From the NCBI GenBank assembly GCA_023053545.1, contig JAKZAN010000086.1, positions 1-64,000 on the forward strand: a DNA stretch of 64,000 bases, given 5' to 3'. The DNA comes from Lepidurus packardi. Its lineage: Eukaryota; Arthropoda; Branchiopoda; Notostraca; Triopsidae. Positions 16,301 to 29,516 of this stretch are shown here, piece by piece; the first letter of the stretch is position 1; the number at the start of each line of letters is the position of its first letter. The notes beneath the pieces are model-generated. The model was not told where the DNA came from. It worked only from the letters and a program-made list of their open reading frames with translations, and did not search any database. The position numbers and the translations under genes are program-made.

Positions 16301-19300
16301 ACTGGATTAATTTATTACGGACTGAATCAATTCCTTACGGACTGAATAAATTCCTTACGGACTGAATTAATTCCTTACGGACTGAATTAATTCCTTACGG
16401 ACTGAACTAATTCCTTACGGACTGAATAAATTCTTTACGGAATGAAACAATTCCTTATTGATTGAATTAATTCCTTACGGACTAAATCAATTCCTTACGA
16501 ACTTAATTAATTCCTTACGGAATGAATTAATTCCTTACGGACTGAATTCATTTATTACGGACTTAATTGATTCATTACGGATTTAATTAGTTCCTTACGG
16601 ACTGAATCAATTCCTTACTGACTGAATAAATTTCTTATGAACTAAATCAATTCCGTACGGACTGAATTAATTCCTAACGGACTGAATAAATTCCTTACGG
16701 ACTGAATCAATTCCTTACGAACTTAATTAATTCCTTACGGACTGAATTAATTTATTACGGAATTAATTGATTCATTACGGATTTAATTAGTTCCTTACGG
16801 ACTGAATCAATTCCTTACGAACTTAATTAATTCCTTACGGAATGAATTAATTCCTTACGGACTGAATTAATTCCTTACGGACTGAAGTAATTCCTTACGG
16901 ACTGAATTAATTCCTTACGGACTGAATTAATTCCTTACGGAATGAATTATTTTATTACGGACTTAATTGATTCATTACGGATTTAATTAGTTCCTTACGG
17001 ACTGAATCAACTCCTTACTGATTGAATAAATTCCTTACGGACTGAATCAATTCCTTACGTACTTAATTAATTCCTTACGGAATGAATTAATTCCTTACGG
17101 ACTGAATTAATTCCTTACGGACTTAATTAATTTTTTACGTACTGAATTAATTCCTAACGGACTGAATTAATTCTTTACGGACTGGATTAATTTATTACGG
17201 ACTGAATCAATTCCTTACGGACTGAATCAATTCCTTACGGACTGAATTAATTCCTTACGGACTGAATTAATTCCTTACGGACTGAACTAATTCCTTACGG
17301 ACTGAATAAATTCCTTACTGACTGAATCAATTCCTTATTGATTGAATTAATTCCTTACGGACTAAATCAATTCCTTACGAACTTAATTAATTCCATACGG
17401 AATGAATTAATTCCTTACGGACTGAATTAATTTATTACGGACTTAATTGATTCATTACGGATTTAATTAGTTCCTTACGGACTGAATCAACTCCTTACTG
17501 ATTGAATAAATTCCTTACGGACTGAATCAATTCCTTACGGACTTAATTAATTCCTTACGGACTGAATTAATTTATTACGGACTTGATTCATTACGGATTT
17601 AATTAGTTCCTTACGGACTGAATCAACTCCTTACTGATTGAATAAATTCCTTACGGACTGAATCAATTCCTTACGTACCTAATTAATTCCTTACGGAATG
17701 AATTAATTCCTTACGGACTTAATTAATTTTTTACGTACTGAATTAATTCCTAACGGACTGAATTAATTCTTTACGGACTGGATTAATTTATTACGGACTG
17801 AATCAATTCCTTACGGACTGAATAAATTCCTTACGGACTGAATTAATTCCTTACGGACTGAATTAATTCCTTACGGACTGAACTAATTCCTTACGGACTG
17901 AATAAATTCCTTACGGACTGAATCAATTCCTTATTGATTGAATTAATTCCTTACGGACTAAATCAATTCTTTACGAACATAATTAATTCCTTACGGAATG
18001 AATTATTTCCTTACGGACTGAATTAATTTATTACGGACTTAATTGATTCATTACGGATTTAATTAGTTCCTTACGGACTGAATCAACTCCTTACTGATTG
18101 AATAAATTCCTTACGGACTGAATCAATTCCTTACTGACTGAATAAATTTCTTATGAACTAAATCAATTCCGTACGGACTGAATTAATTCCTAACGGACTG
18201 AATAAATTCCTTACGGACTGAATCAATTCCTTACGAACTTAATTAATTCCTTACGGACTGAATTAATTTATTACGGAATTAATTGATTCATTACGGATTT
18301 AATTAGTTCCTTACGGACTGAATCAATTCCTTACGAACTTAATTAATTCCTTACGGAATGAATGAATTCCTTACGGACTGAATTAATTCCTTACGGACTG
18401 AATTAATTCCTTACGGACTGAAGTAATTCCTTACGGACTGAATTAATTCCTTACGGAATGAATTAATTTATTACGGACTTAATTGATTCATTACGGATTT
18501 AATTAGTTCCTTACGGACTGAATCAACTCCTTACTGATTGAATAAATTCCTTACGGACTGAATCAATTCCTTACGTACTTAATTAATTCCTTACGGAATG
18601 AATTAATTCCTTACGGACTGAATTAATTCTTTACGGACTTAATTAATTTCTTACGTACTGAATTAATTCCTAACGGACTGAATTAATTCTTTACGGACTG
18701 GATTAATTTATTACGGACTGAATCAATTCCTTACGGACTGAATAAATTCCTTACGGACTGAATTAATTCCTTACGGACTGAATTAATTCCTTACGGACTG
18801 AACTAATTCCTTACGGACTGAATAAATTCTTTACGGACTGAATCAATTCCTTATTGATTGAATTAATTCCTTACGGACTAAATCAATTCCTTACGAACTT
18901 AATTAATTCCTTACGGAATGAATTAATTCCTTACGGACTGAATTCATTTATTACGGACTTAATTGATTCATTACGGATTTAATTAGTTCCTTACGGACTG
19001 AATCAATTCCTTACTGACTGAATAAATTTCTTATGAACTAAATCAATTCCGTACGGACTGAATTAATTCCTAACGGACTGAATAAATTCCTTACGGACTG
19101 AATCAATTCCTTACGAACTTAATTAATTCCTTACGGACTGAATTAATTTATTACGGAATTAATTGATTCATTACGGATTTAATTAGTTCCTTACGGACTG
19201 AATCAATTCCTTACGAACTTAATTAATTCCTTACGGAATGAATTAATTCCTTACGGACTGAATTAATTCCTTACGGACTGAAGTAATTCCTTACGGACTG

Positions 19301-22300
19301 AATTAATTCCTTACGGACTGAATTAATTCCTTACGGAATGAATTATTTTATTACGGACTTAATTGATTCATTACGGATTTAATTAGTTCCTTACGGACTG
19401 AATCAACTCCTTACTGATTGAATAAATTCCTTACGGACTGAATCAATTCCTTACGTACTTAATTAATTACTTACGGAATGAATTAATTCCTTGCGGACTG
19501 AATTAATTCCTTACGGACTTAATTAATTTTTTACGTACTGAATTAATTCCTAACGGACTGAATTAATTCTTTACGGACTGGATAATTTATTACGGACTGA
19601 ATCAATTCCTTACGGACTGAATCAATTCCTTACGGACTGAATTAATTCCTTACGGACTGAATTAATTCCTTACGGACTGAACTAATTCCTTACGGACTGA
19701 ATAAATTCCTTACTGACTGAATCAATTCCTTATTGATTGAATTAATTCCTTACGGACTAAATCAATTCCTTACGAACTTAATTAATTCCATACGGAATGA
19801 ATTAATTCCTTACGGACTGAATTAATTTATTACGGACTTAATTGATTCATTACGGATTTAATTAGTTCCTTACGGACTGAATCAACTCCTTACTGATTGA
19901 ATAAATTCCTTACGGACTGAATCAATTCCTTACGGATTTAATTAATTCCTTACGGACTGAATTAATTTATTACGGACTTGATTCATTACGGATTTAATTA
20001 GTTCCTTACGGACTGAATCAACTCCTTACTGATTGAATAAATTCCTTACGGACTGAATCAATTCCTTACGTACCTAATTAATTCCTTACGGAATGAATTA
20101 ATTCCTTACGGACTTAATTAATTTTTTACGTACTGAATTAATTCCTAACGGACTGAATTCATTTATTACGGACTTAATTGATTCATTACGGATTTAATTA
20201 GTTCCTTACGGACTGAATCAATTCCTTACTGACTGAATAAATTTCTTATGAACTAAATCAATTCCGTACGGACTGAATTAATTCCTAACGGACTGAATAA
20301 ATTCCTTACGGACTGAATCAATTCCTTACGAACTTAATTAATTCCTTACGGACTGAATTAATTTATTACGGAATTAATTGATTCATTACGGATTTAATTA
20401 GTTCCTTACGGACTGAATCAATTCCTTACGAACTTAATTAATTCCTTACGGAATGAATTAATTCCTTACGGACTGAATTAATTCCTTACGGACTGAAGTA
20501 ATTCCTTACGGACTGAATTAATTCCTTACGGACTGAATTAATTCCTTACGGAATGAATTATTTTATTACGGACTTAATTGATTCATTACGGATTTAATTA
20601 GTTCCTTACGGACTGAATCAACTCCTTACTGATTGAATAAATTCCTTACGGACTGAATCAATTCCTTACGTACTTAATTAATTCCTTACGGAATGAATTA
20701 ATTCCTTGCGGACTGAATTAATTCCTTACGGACTTAATTAATTTTTTACGTACTGAATTAATTCCTAACGGACTGAATTAATTCTTTACGGACTGGATTA
20801 ATTTATTACGGACTGAATCAATTCCTTACGGACTGAATCAATTCCTTACGGACTGAATTAATTCCTTACGGACTGAATTAATTCCTTACGGACTGAACTA
20901 ATTCCTTACGGACTGAATAAATTCCTTACTGACTGAATCAATTCCTTATTGATTGAATTAATTCCTTACGGACTAAATCAATTCCTTACGAACTTAATTA
21001 ATTCCATACGGAATGAATTAATTCCTTACGGACTGAATTAATTTATTACGGACTTAATTGATTCATTACGGATTTAATTAGTTCCTTACGGACTGAATCA
21101 ACTCCTTACTGATTGAATAAATTCCTTACGGACTGAATCAATTCCTTACGGACTTAATTAATTCCTTACGGACTGAATTAATTTATTACGGACTTGATTC
21201 ATTACGGATTTAATTAGTTCCTTACGGACTGAATCAACTCCTTACTGATTGAATAAATTCCTTACGGACTGAATCAATTCCTTACGTACCTAATTAATTC
21301 CTTACGGAATGAATTAATTCCTTACGGACTTAATTAATTTTTTACGTACTGAATTAATTCCTAACGGACTGAATTAATTCTTTACGGACTGGATTAATTT
21401 ATTACGGACTGAATCAATTCCTTACGGACTGAATAAATTCCTTACGGACTGAATTAATTCCTTACGGACTGAATTAATTCCTTACGCACTGAACTAATTC
21501 CTTACGGACTGAATAAATTCCTTACGGACTGAATCAATTCCTTATTGATTGAATTAATTCCTTACGGACTAAATCAATTCTTTACGAACATAATTAATTC
21601 CTTACGGAATGAATTAATTCCTTACGGACTGAATTAATTTATTACGGACTTAATTGATTCATTACGGATTTAATTAGTTCCTTACGGACTGAATCAACTC
21701 CTTACTGATTGAATAAATTCCTTACGGACTGAATCAATTCCTTACTGACTGAATAAATTTCTTATGAACTAAATCAATTCCGTACGGAATGAATTAATTC
21801 CTAACGGACTGAATAAATTCCTTACGGACTGAATCAATTCCTTACGAACTTAATTAATTCCTTACGGACTGAATTAATTTATTACGGAATTAATTGATTC
21901 ATTACGGATTTAATTAGTTCCTTACGGACTGAATCAATTCCTTACGAACTTAATTAATTCCTTACGGAATGAATGAATTCCTTACGGACTGAATTAATTC
22001 CTTACGGACTGAATTAATTCCTTACGGACTGAAGTAATTCCTTACGGACTGAATTAATTCCTTACGGAATGAATTAATTTATTACGGACTTAATTGATTC
22101 ATTACGGATTTAATTAGTTCCTTACGGACTGAATCAACTCCTTACTGATTGAATAAATTCCTTACGGACTGAATCAATTCCTTACGTACTTAATTAATTC
22201 CTTACGGAATGAATTAATTCCTTACGGACTGAATTAATTCTTTACGGACTTAATTAATTTTTTACGTACTGAATTAATTCCTAACGGACTGAATTAATTC

Positions 22301-25300
22301 TTTACGGACTGGATTAATTTATTACGGACTGAATCAATTCCTTACGGACTGAATAAATTCCTTACGGACTGAATTAATTCCTTACGGACTGAATTAATTC
22401 CTTACGGACTGAACTAATTCCTTACGGACTGAATAAATTCTTTACGGACTGAATCAATTCCTTATTGATTGAATTAATTCCTTACGGACTAAATCAATTC
22501 CTTACGAACTTAATTAATTCCTTACGGAATGAATTAATTCCTTACGTACCTAATTAATTCCTTACTGATTGAATAAATTCCTTACGGACTGAATCAATTC
22601 CTTACGTACCTAATTAATTCCTTACGGAATGAATTAATTCCTTACGGACTTAATTAATTTTTTACGTACTGAATTAATTCCTAACGGACTGAATTCATTT
22701 ATTACGGACTTAATTGATTCATTACGGATTTAATTAGTTCCTTACGGACTGAATCAATTCCTTACTGACTGAATAAATTTCTTATGAACTAAATCAATTC
22801 CGTACGGACTGAATTAATTCCTAACGGACTGAATAAATTCCTTACGGACTGAATCAATTCCTTACGAACTTAATTAATTCCTTACGGACTGAATTAATTT
22901 ATTACGGAATTAATTGATTCATTACGGATTTAATTAGTTCCTTACGGACTGAATCAATTCCTTACGAACTTAATTAATTCCTTACGGAATGAATTAATTC
23001 CTTACGGACTGAATTAATTCCTTACGGACTGAAGTAATTCCTTACGGACTGAATTAATTCCTTACGGACTGAATTAATTCCTTACGGAATGAATTATTTT
23101 ATTACGGACTTAATTGATTCATTACGGATTTAATTAGTTCCTTACGGACTGAATCAACTCCTTACTGATTGAATAAATTCCTTACGGACTGAATCAATTC
23201 CTTACGTACTTAATTAATTCCTTACGGAATGAATTAATTCCTTGCGGACTGAATTAATTCCTTACGGACTTAATTAATTTTTTACGTACTGAATTAATTC
23301 CTAACGGACTGAATTAATTCTTTACGGACTGGATTAATTTATTACGGACTGAATCAATTCCTTACGGACTGAATCAATTCCTTACGGACTGAATTAATTC
23401 CTTACGGACTGAATTAATTCCTTACGGACTGAACTAATTCCTTACGGACTGAATAAATTCCTTACTGACTGAATCAATTCCTTATTGATTGAATTAATTC
23501 CTTACGGACTAAATCAATTCCTTACGAACTTAATTAATTCCATACGGAATGAATTAATTCCTTACGGACTGAATTAATTTATTACGGACTTAATTGATTC
23601 ATTACGGATTTAATTAGTTCCTTACGGACTGAATCAACTCCTTACTGATTGAATAAATTCCTTACGGACTGAATCAATTCCTTACGGACTTAATTAATTC
23701 CTTACGGACTGAATTAATTTATTACGGACTTGATTCATTAAGGATTTAATTAGTTCCTTACGGACTGAATCAACTCCTTACTGATTGAATAAATTCCTTA
23801 CGGACTGAATCAATTCCTTACGTACCTAATTAATTCCTTACGGAATGAATTAATTCCTTACGGACTTAATTAATTTTTTACGTACTGAATTAATTCCTAA
23901 CGGACTGAATTAATTCTTTACGGACTGGATTAATTTATTACGGACTGAATCAATTCCTTACGGACTGAATAAATTCCTTACGGACTGAATTAATTCCTTA
24001 CGGACTGAATTAATTCCTTACGGACTGAACTAATTCCTTACGGACTGAATAAATTCCTTACGGACTGAATCAATTCCTTATTGATTGAATTAATTCCTTA
24101 CGGACTAAATCAATTCTTTACGAACATAATTAATTCCTTACGGAATGAATTAATTCCTTACGGACTGAATTCATTTATTACGGACTTAATTGATTCATTA
24201 CGGATTTAATTAGTTCCTTACGGACTGAATCAATTCCTTACTGACTGAATAAATTTCTTATGAACTAAATCAATTCCGTACGGACTGAATTAATTCCTAA
24301 CGGACTGAATAAATTCCTTACGGACTGAATCAATTCCTTACGAACTTAATTAATTCCTTACGGACTGAATTAATTTATTACGGAATGAATTAATTCCTTA
24401 CGGACTGAATTAATTCCTTACGGACTTAATTAATTTTTTACGTACCGAATTAATTCCTAACGGACTGAATTAATTCTTTACGGACTGGATTAATTTATTA
24501 CGGACTGAATCAATTCCTTACGGACTGAATCAATTCCTTACGGACTGAATTAATTCCTTACGGACTGAATTAATTCCTTACGGACTGAACTAATTCCTTA
24601 CGGACTGAATAAATTCCTTACTGACTGAATCAATTCCTTATTGATTGAATTAATTTATTACGGACTGAATCAATTCCTTACGGACTGAATCAATTCCTTA
24701 CGGACTGAATTAATTCCTTACGGACTTAATTAATTCCATACGGAATGAATTAATTCCTTACGGACTGAATTAATTTATTACGGACTTAATTGATTCATTA
24801 CGGATTTAATTAGTTCCTTACGGACTGAATCAACTCCTTACTGATTGAATAAATTCCTTACGTACTGAATCAATTCCTTTCTGACTGAATAAATTTCTTA
24901 TGAACTAAATCAATTCCGTACGGACTGAATTAATTCCTAACGGACTGAATAAATTCCTTACGGACTGAATCAATTCCTTACGAACTTAATTAATTCCTTA
25001 CGGACTGAATTAATTTATTACGGAATTAATTGATTCATTACGGATTTAATTAGTTCCTTACGGACTGAATCAACTCCTTACTGATTGAATAAATTCCTTA
25101 CGGACTGAATCAATTCCTTACGTACTTAATTAATTCCTTACGGAATGAATTAATTCCTTACGGACTGAATTAATTCCTTACGGACTTAATTAATTTTTTA
25201 CGTACTGAATTAATTCCTAACGGACTGAATTAATTCTTTACGGACTGGATTAATTTATTACGGACTGAATCAATTCCTTACGGACTGAATAAATTCCTGT

Positions 25301-25415
25301 CGGACTGAATTAATTCCTTATGGACTGAATTAATTCCTTACGGACTGAACTAATTCCTTACGGACTGAATAAATTCCTTACGGACTGAATCAATTCCTTA
25401 TTGATTGAATTAATT
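10340..25415. repeat. Higher-order repeat field, unit about 1.5 kb
   Basis: The rest of the left array is built from a unit of roughly 75 monomers that is repeated, truncated and rearranged. A convenient tag is a monomer with a 4-bp deletion (GGACTTGATTCATTACGG in place of GGACTTAATTGATTC...). It occurs at about 11651, 13167, 14663, 17579, 19974, 21190 and 23726. The first spacings are 1516 and 1496 bp and later ones are 1216-2916 bp, showing partial loss and gain of sub-blocks. A 5'-adjacent series with the sequence TTATTGATTGAATTAATTCC travels with it. Confidence 0.8.
25411..25415. repeat. Target-site duplication of BEL element, left
   Basis: TAATT immediately precedes the left LTR and is repeated at 52744-52748 just after the right LTR. 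A 5-bp duplication fits BEL/Pao integration into the satellite. Confidence 0.88.
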
Positions 25416-25711
25416 TGTTACGGACAAGTCCGTAAAAAGTTGTTTCCCCGCACAACCGCACCGAAACTAGCCGGAGGCCCCCTATACCTACGCACATAGG
25501 TATAAGGGGGGATTGCGAAACCATCAGCCTTTTCCCCTGCAAAACGGAAAAGGAGAGTGGCTCTGCAGAAGCGGTGACGAACAGACCTGCTAGACGTGTT
25601 GTTTCAGTTTTGTTCCTCATTTTCAGTTTCAGTTTCATTTATATTCCCATGTATGTGGTTAATAAATTAGTAAACAAGAACCGAACCCAATGTTACTAGA
25701 GCTAGGTAACA
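25416..25711 (+). repeat. BEL left LTR
   Basis: 296 bp, matching 52448-52743 with no difference seen by eye. It begins TGTTACGG and ends GGTAACA. The first bases form a palindrome, TTACGGAC-AA-GTCCGTAA, at 25418-25435. Further hairpin-capable arms lie at 25478-25490/25497-25510 and 25528-25535/25546-25553. An AATAAA-type polyadenylation signal lies near 25664 (GTTAATAAATTAG). Confidence 0.96.
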
Positions 25712-25716
25712 TTCAT

Positions 25717-25734
25717 TGGTGTCGAAACCCGGGA
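25717..25734 (+). promoter_or_regulatory. BEL primer-binding site (candidate)
   Basis: TGGTGTCGAAACCCGGGA starts 5 nt after the left LTR. It begins TGG, the complement of a tRNA CCA end, as expected for a minus-strand primer site. The tRNA species was not identified. Confidence 0.6.
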
Positions 25735-25773
25735 GCTCATTGAATAGTGTCACGAACTTGATTTTGATCTGAC

Positions 25774-28422
25774 ATGGCTACAAGTGACCTCGCCCCGACC
25801 GTAGACGTGCCGTTCGCAAACGACCTGAGGGGACTTAAACAAACGCGCACAAACGCCAAACGTACCCTCACTCGTGTTATCAACCGAATCTCCACCCATG
25901 TCGCTGAGCGAGGGAGTCGAAGTGCACTGAAGGTTCATCGTATCCACCTAACCGACGCTTTCGAGGATTGTATGAACGCCCACCGAAACTATATGAGGCA
26001 AACAGACATCGATGCCGACATCGCATCATCGGACGACTGGGTCCAGGAAGTAGATGAAACTACACGGAGATGCTACACCGACATCGATGATTATTTAGCC
26101 TCAAGGGCGAATAGCGTCTCGTCTGTGTCGTCTCGGTCAACAGTACTCTCCTCCCCTCGCACTCTACTTTCCGAAGCTAAACGAAAATCGAAGGAAACGG
26201 AACTACGACTTCAACAAGCCGCGAGGGCTGAAGAAAATCGCCTGCAGGAGGCCGCGAGGCTTCGGAAGCTGCAAGCCGATTTAGAGGAACAATCGATTCG
26301 TATAGAATCAGCGAAGCAACAACGCGCCCTAGCGGACGAGCTGGAACTCACCAACCTTCAAGTGGCGTTGTACGAGAGCGCCGTTGAAGAGGAAGAGCTG
26401 CCACCCGATGGCGAAGCTGAATGTACGAGACCAGAGGAGGCCACGCCCCCTATTACATCGTTACAATCACCACACGCTTCGCCAATAGCCCAGCAGGACA
26501 ACCGTAATGACTTTGCTCTCCCACGATCTCCGAACCCCTTCCCTCGGAAAATCTCGTACCACCGACCGGACACCGACCCACCGCGCTCTGCAAACGGGCC
26601 GGCCGACATGCGAACTTTCGTTACCCAGCCCGATGAGTGGATTAGCGACACAGACGACCCAAACACACCAGCGTTGCCTTCCAAAGCAGCCCCTCCCTAC
26701 GCGCCTTGGCTTGCAGGCGTCATGCCAAGGCTCGATCTGAATCCCTTTGATGGCGACCCGAGGGAGTGGCCCCTCTTCATCGGAAATTTTAAAACACTAG
26801 TACACGACGTGGTGCCCTGTGACTCCCAACGAATCGCGATTCTACGTCAATTGCTGACGCCGAAGATCCGCGAAAGCATCGCAGAGACGCTACACAGCCC
26901 TGTGTTGTATCGACAAGCGTTAAGGGAGTTACAAGACCAGTACGGCCACCCCCACCTAGTGGCTCGCTCCTATGTCAAGACCCTCATTGACCTTCCGAAT
27001 CTGAAGAATTACGATTTTGAATCCCTAAAGACCTTTTCGCGAAAACTCCACGGATCGGTCACCACGTTACTCCTCAGCGGATACAAGCAGGAGTTATCAT
27101 CGGCCGTCACATTGGAGCAACTGTTAGGTAAATTGCCCATGGGTATACGAAGCAGATGGGGTCGCCAGGTACTACGTCTAGAACCGCGACTTCCTACGTT
27201 ATTAGACTTTGACTCTTGGCTCCAGTACGAGGTCAAGGCTGAGACACGAGTACGACCGATAGAGGGCAACACCGACATATATAAACCGAAAGGGAGCGAG
27301 GGTCACAAGACTAATAAAGCTGGATTGAAACCACGCAGGGACCAGACGCCATACCCGACGGTCCTCGCTACAAAATTAGCGGCCGAAGACACTGAAGGAA
27401 GCTGGGTTTGCTTCGCCTGCAAGGAGAAGCACCAAACGAAGGATTGCAAGAAGTTTACGTCCCTGTCTCCCTCCGAAAGAATCCGATTGGCGAAGGAAAA
27501 TGGCATTTGTTTTCGCTGTTTGCGGAAAGGGCATATTGGCCGAGACTGCGCTTCTACGAAGGAGTGTGGTACGAGCGGTTGTAAGCGCTACCACCACCCT
27601 CTTCTCCATGACGCCCCACGAGCCTTTGACCGGAAAGGTCCAAGCGATACAGCAAACCGAAATGGCCTTACATCCGGAGGTGACGCCGAAGACCCTGACG
27701 ACAACCGACATGTTAACCATGTGACAACAAATGCGAATAACACTGAGGTGTTATTGGCAGTAGTACCCGTCAGACTCCGCTCGGATAACACCTACCTCGA
27801 CACCTTCGCTTTGCTAGACAGCGGGAGCGAAGTCTCCTTGATCCGCCAGGACATCGCTGACAAGCTCCATCTCGAGGGCGGAACCGAAGTTCTGCGGATC
27901 GGGACCTTCCACGGCCAGGACCCAATCATGAATACCAGGAAGGTTACAGTTATGGTCGAGTCCCTGGACCAGAACACGTGCCTTGACGTAATAGATGCCC
28001 TAACCGTACCAAAATTGAATGTCTCAAGAAGATCAGTTAACTGGCCAAAATTAAAGACCCGATGGGCGCACCTGTCCGGCATTGACATCCCAGCCGTCGA
28101 TTCGACACAGGTAACAGTGCTTCTGGGCATGGACGTCCCGGGAGCCCATCGCCAGTTGAAGCTCCGAACATCGAGAGAAACAGCAGCAGCTCCGATCGCG
28201 ATACAGACTCCCTTCGGCTGGTGTGCAGTGGGCAAGATTCCCAAAGGTCGGATCACAGCGCCACCTAGTTGCAACCTCCTCAACCTACCATCTACAAGGG
28301 ACGACCACCTGGATGAACTGCTCGAAAAATTTTGGACCATCGAATCATTCGGAGTGGGTACGGCAAAGCGTCCAATCAGTCCAGACAACAGGAAGGCACT
28401 ACAGATTTTCGAATCTACCCTA
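25774..28422 (+). CDS. BEL gag-protease and start of reverse transcriptase (interrupted ORF, 5' part)
   Basis: The ATG at 25774 opens 883 codons of host-element sequence. The frame then runs 34 codons into the Maverick inverted repeat and stops at 28524. N-terminal gag has a charged coiled-coil stretch at about residues 135-205. A DUF1759-type gag domain occupies about residues 315-490 (starts LDLNPFDGDP). Two zinc knuckles follow, CFACKEKHQTKDC near 545 and CFRCLRKGHIGRDC near 578. A retroviral-type aspartic protease has LLDSGSEVSLI near 680. The linker to reverse transcriptase is reached just before the break. Codon 883 ends exactly at the Maverick target duplication, and the frame resumes in phase at 49185. 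Gag and pol are therefore a single frame, as in most BEL/Pao elements, and there are no internal stops. Confidence 0.93.
28417..28422. repeat. Target-site duplication of Maverick, left
   Basis: ACCCTA precedes the left inverted repeat and is repeated at 49179-49184. A 6-bp duplication is the signature of Maverick/Polinton integration. Confidence 0.93.
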
Positions 28423-28461
28423 AGTAGTATAGGTACCACCATTACTGCCACCTCCATTACT

Positions 28462-28560
28462 GCAGCACCAATAGGAAGCCTCCATTTCCCCCAAGCCCCG
28501 CCCCTTTTACGGCTGCACCAATAGGATGCCTCCATTTCTCCCCTAGTCCCCGCCCTGACG
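28462..28560 (+). repeat. 50-bp tandem duplication with CCAAT and GC boxes, left TIR
   Basis: Two copies of a 49-50 bp block, GC(A/T)GCACCAATAGGA(A/T)GCC followed by CTCCATTT and a C-rich segment with CCCCGCCC. They are mirrored at 49041-49139. CCAAT and GC boxes suggest promoter or protein-binding function at the transposon ends; this is inference. Confidence 0.6.
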
Positions 28561-28682
28561 CCTGCGCAGTATGGTTTGACAACACCTAGTTTCTAGCGTT
28601 TCCGCCACTTTCACGTTGGCGCTGTCCTCACAATTGAGCAGCTCTCGTGTCGACAACAGTGTCCTCCGCCAACAAACTTAAT

Positions 28683-29029
28683 TACCATTAAAGTTAAAGA
28701 CACTTTCGGACTCGACATTAAAGTTAAAGACACTTTTTCAGGATTACCATTAAAGTTAAAGACACTTTTTCAGATTCGACATTAAAGTTAAGGACACTTT
28801 TTCGAGAATAGACATTAAAGTTAAAGACACTTTTTCAGAATCAACATTAAAGTTAAGGACGCTTTTTCGAGAATAGACACTTTTCGAGATTCATCATTTA
28901 AGTTAAAGACACTTTTTTTTTTTCACAAAATACACACATACATTTAAGTAAGACAGTTTTTCAAAAATAGACATTAAAGTTAATGACACTTTTTTCGGAG
29001 ATAGACATTTAAGTTAAAGACACTTTTTG
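28683..29029 (+). repeat. Subterminal tandem repeats, left TIR
   Basis: About ten degenerate units of 22-33 bp built on ATTAAAGTTAAAGACACTTT, separated by variable CAGGATTACC, CAGATTCGAC or CGAGAATAGAC spacers. The right TIR has the mirror array at 48570-48920. Subterminal arrays of this kind may bind an element-encoded protein; no function is shown. Confidence 0.8.
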
Positions 29030-29516
29030 TAAGTTTAACCTTCGAAATGTATTTTCTTTCAACAAATACAATTACAAATTCATTCAAAATAATGGTTGGT
29101 GGTTTCACTACACTGTAAGATTTTTTGGAGAGTGTGCCATCATGCTCATCAGGCTATCAACTGTTGCACACACACTGATAACACCAACTCACCCACTCTT
29201 GCGTTTGCACAGCCCCTCTGGCTAGGATGCTTGTCAGCTCACACTCCCCTCAAGCTCCTGTGTTGGCCAATCCTCACTCTTCCATCGATATGACTCCTCA
29301 GATGAGCGCGCTTGACAACCCCCTCTTTGACATCTGTGCAACCCTTAGGCTGAACGGTTTCAAAATCCCCAATTCTCACAACCACACACCCACACACACA
29401 TTCCAACCAGTGTTTGACAAACTCAAGGCTATCACCAGCACGTCTCCCATTTATGAAACCAGTGGAACCAACACAGATCAACACGATGGTTCAATAAACT
29501 CTGCTAGAGCATAAGA

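Larger units (their letters stand above)
1..25415. repeat. 20-bp satellite array, left block
   Basis: Uninterrupted head-to-tail array of a 20-bp AT-rich monomer, consensus CCTTACGGACTGAATTAATT, roughly 1270 copies. Common variants are TATTACGGAC..., CCTTACTGATTGAATAAATT, CCTTACGTACTTAATTAATT, CCTTACGGAATGAATTAATT and CATTACGGATTTAATTAGTT. Frequent TAA and TGA triplets close all frames, so it has no coding potential. The monomer junction contains the palindrome GAATTAATTC. The array runs off the left edge of the window and ends exactly at the BEL insertion. A few single-base or 4-bp indels shift the 20-bp register and are carried along inside larger repeats. The sequence is typical of pericentromeric or other heterochromatic satellite; the chromosomal position is inference. 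Confidence 0.98.
28423..29413 (+). repeat. Maverick left terminal inverted repeat
   Basis: About 991 bp, matching the reverse complement of 48185-49178 with scattered substitutions and homopolymer-length differences (for example CTAGTTTCTAGCG here against CTAGTCCCTAGCG). It contains, from the outside in, a duplicated CCAAT/GC-rich block, an array of roughly 30-bp repeats, and a GT-rich inner segment. The match ends around CCAGTGT at 29407-29413. Confidence 0.95.

Noticed and set aside
1..25415. Regular 20-bp periodicity suggesting a CRISPR-like array
   Set aside because: There are no unique spacers; the whole 20 bp is repeated with point variants, and the setting is eukaryotic. It is a satellite.
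25390..25638. 82-codon minus-strand frame in the BEL LTR
   Set aside because: It repeats in the right LTR and overlaps hairpins; no protein features. LTR artefact.
29096..29514. 65- and 95-codon frames in the TIR, mirrored at 48102-48502
   Set aside because: They arise from repeats in the TIR; the two TIR copies diverge without preserving a protein end.
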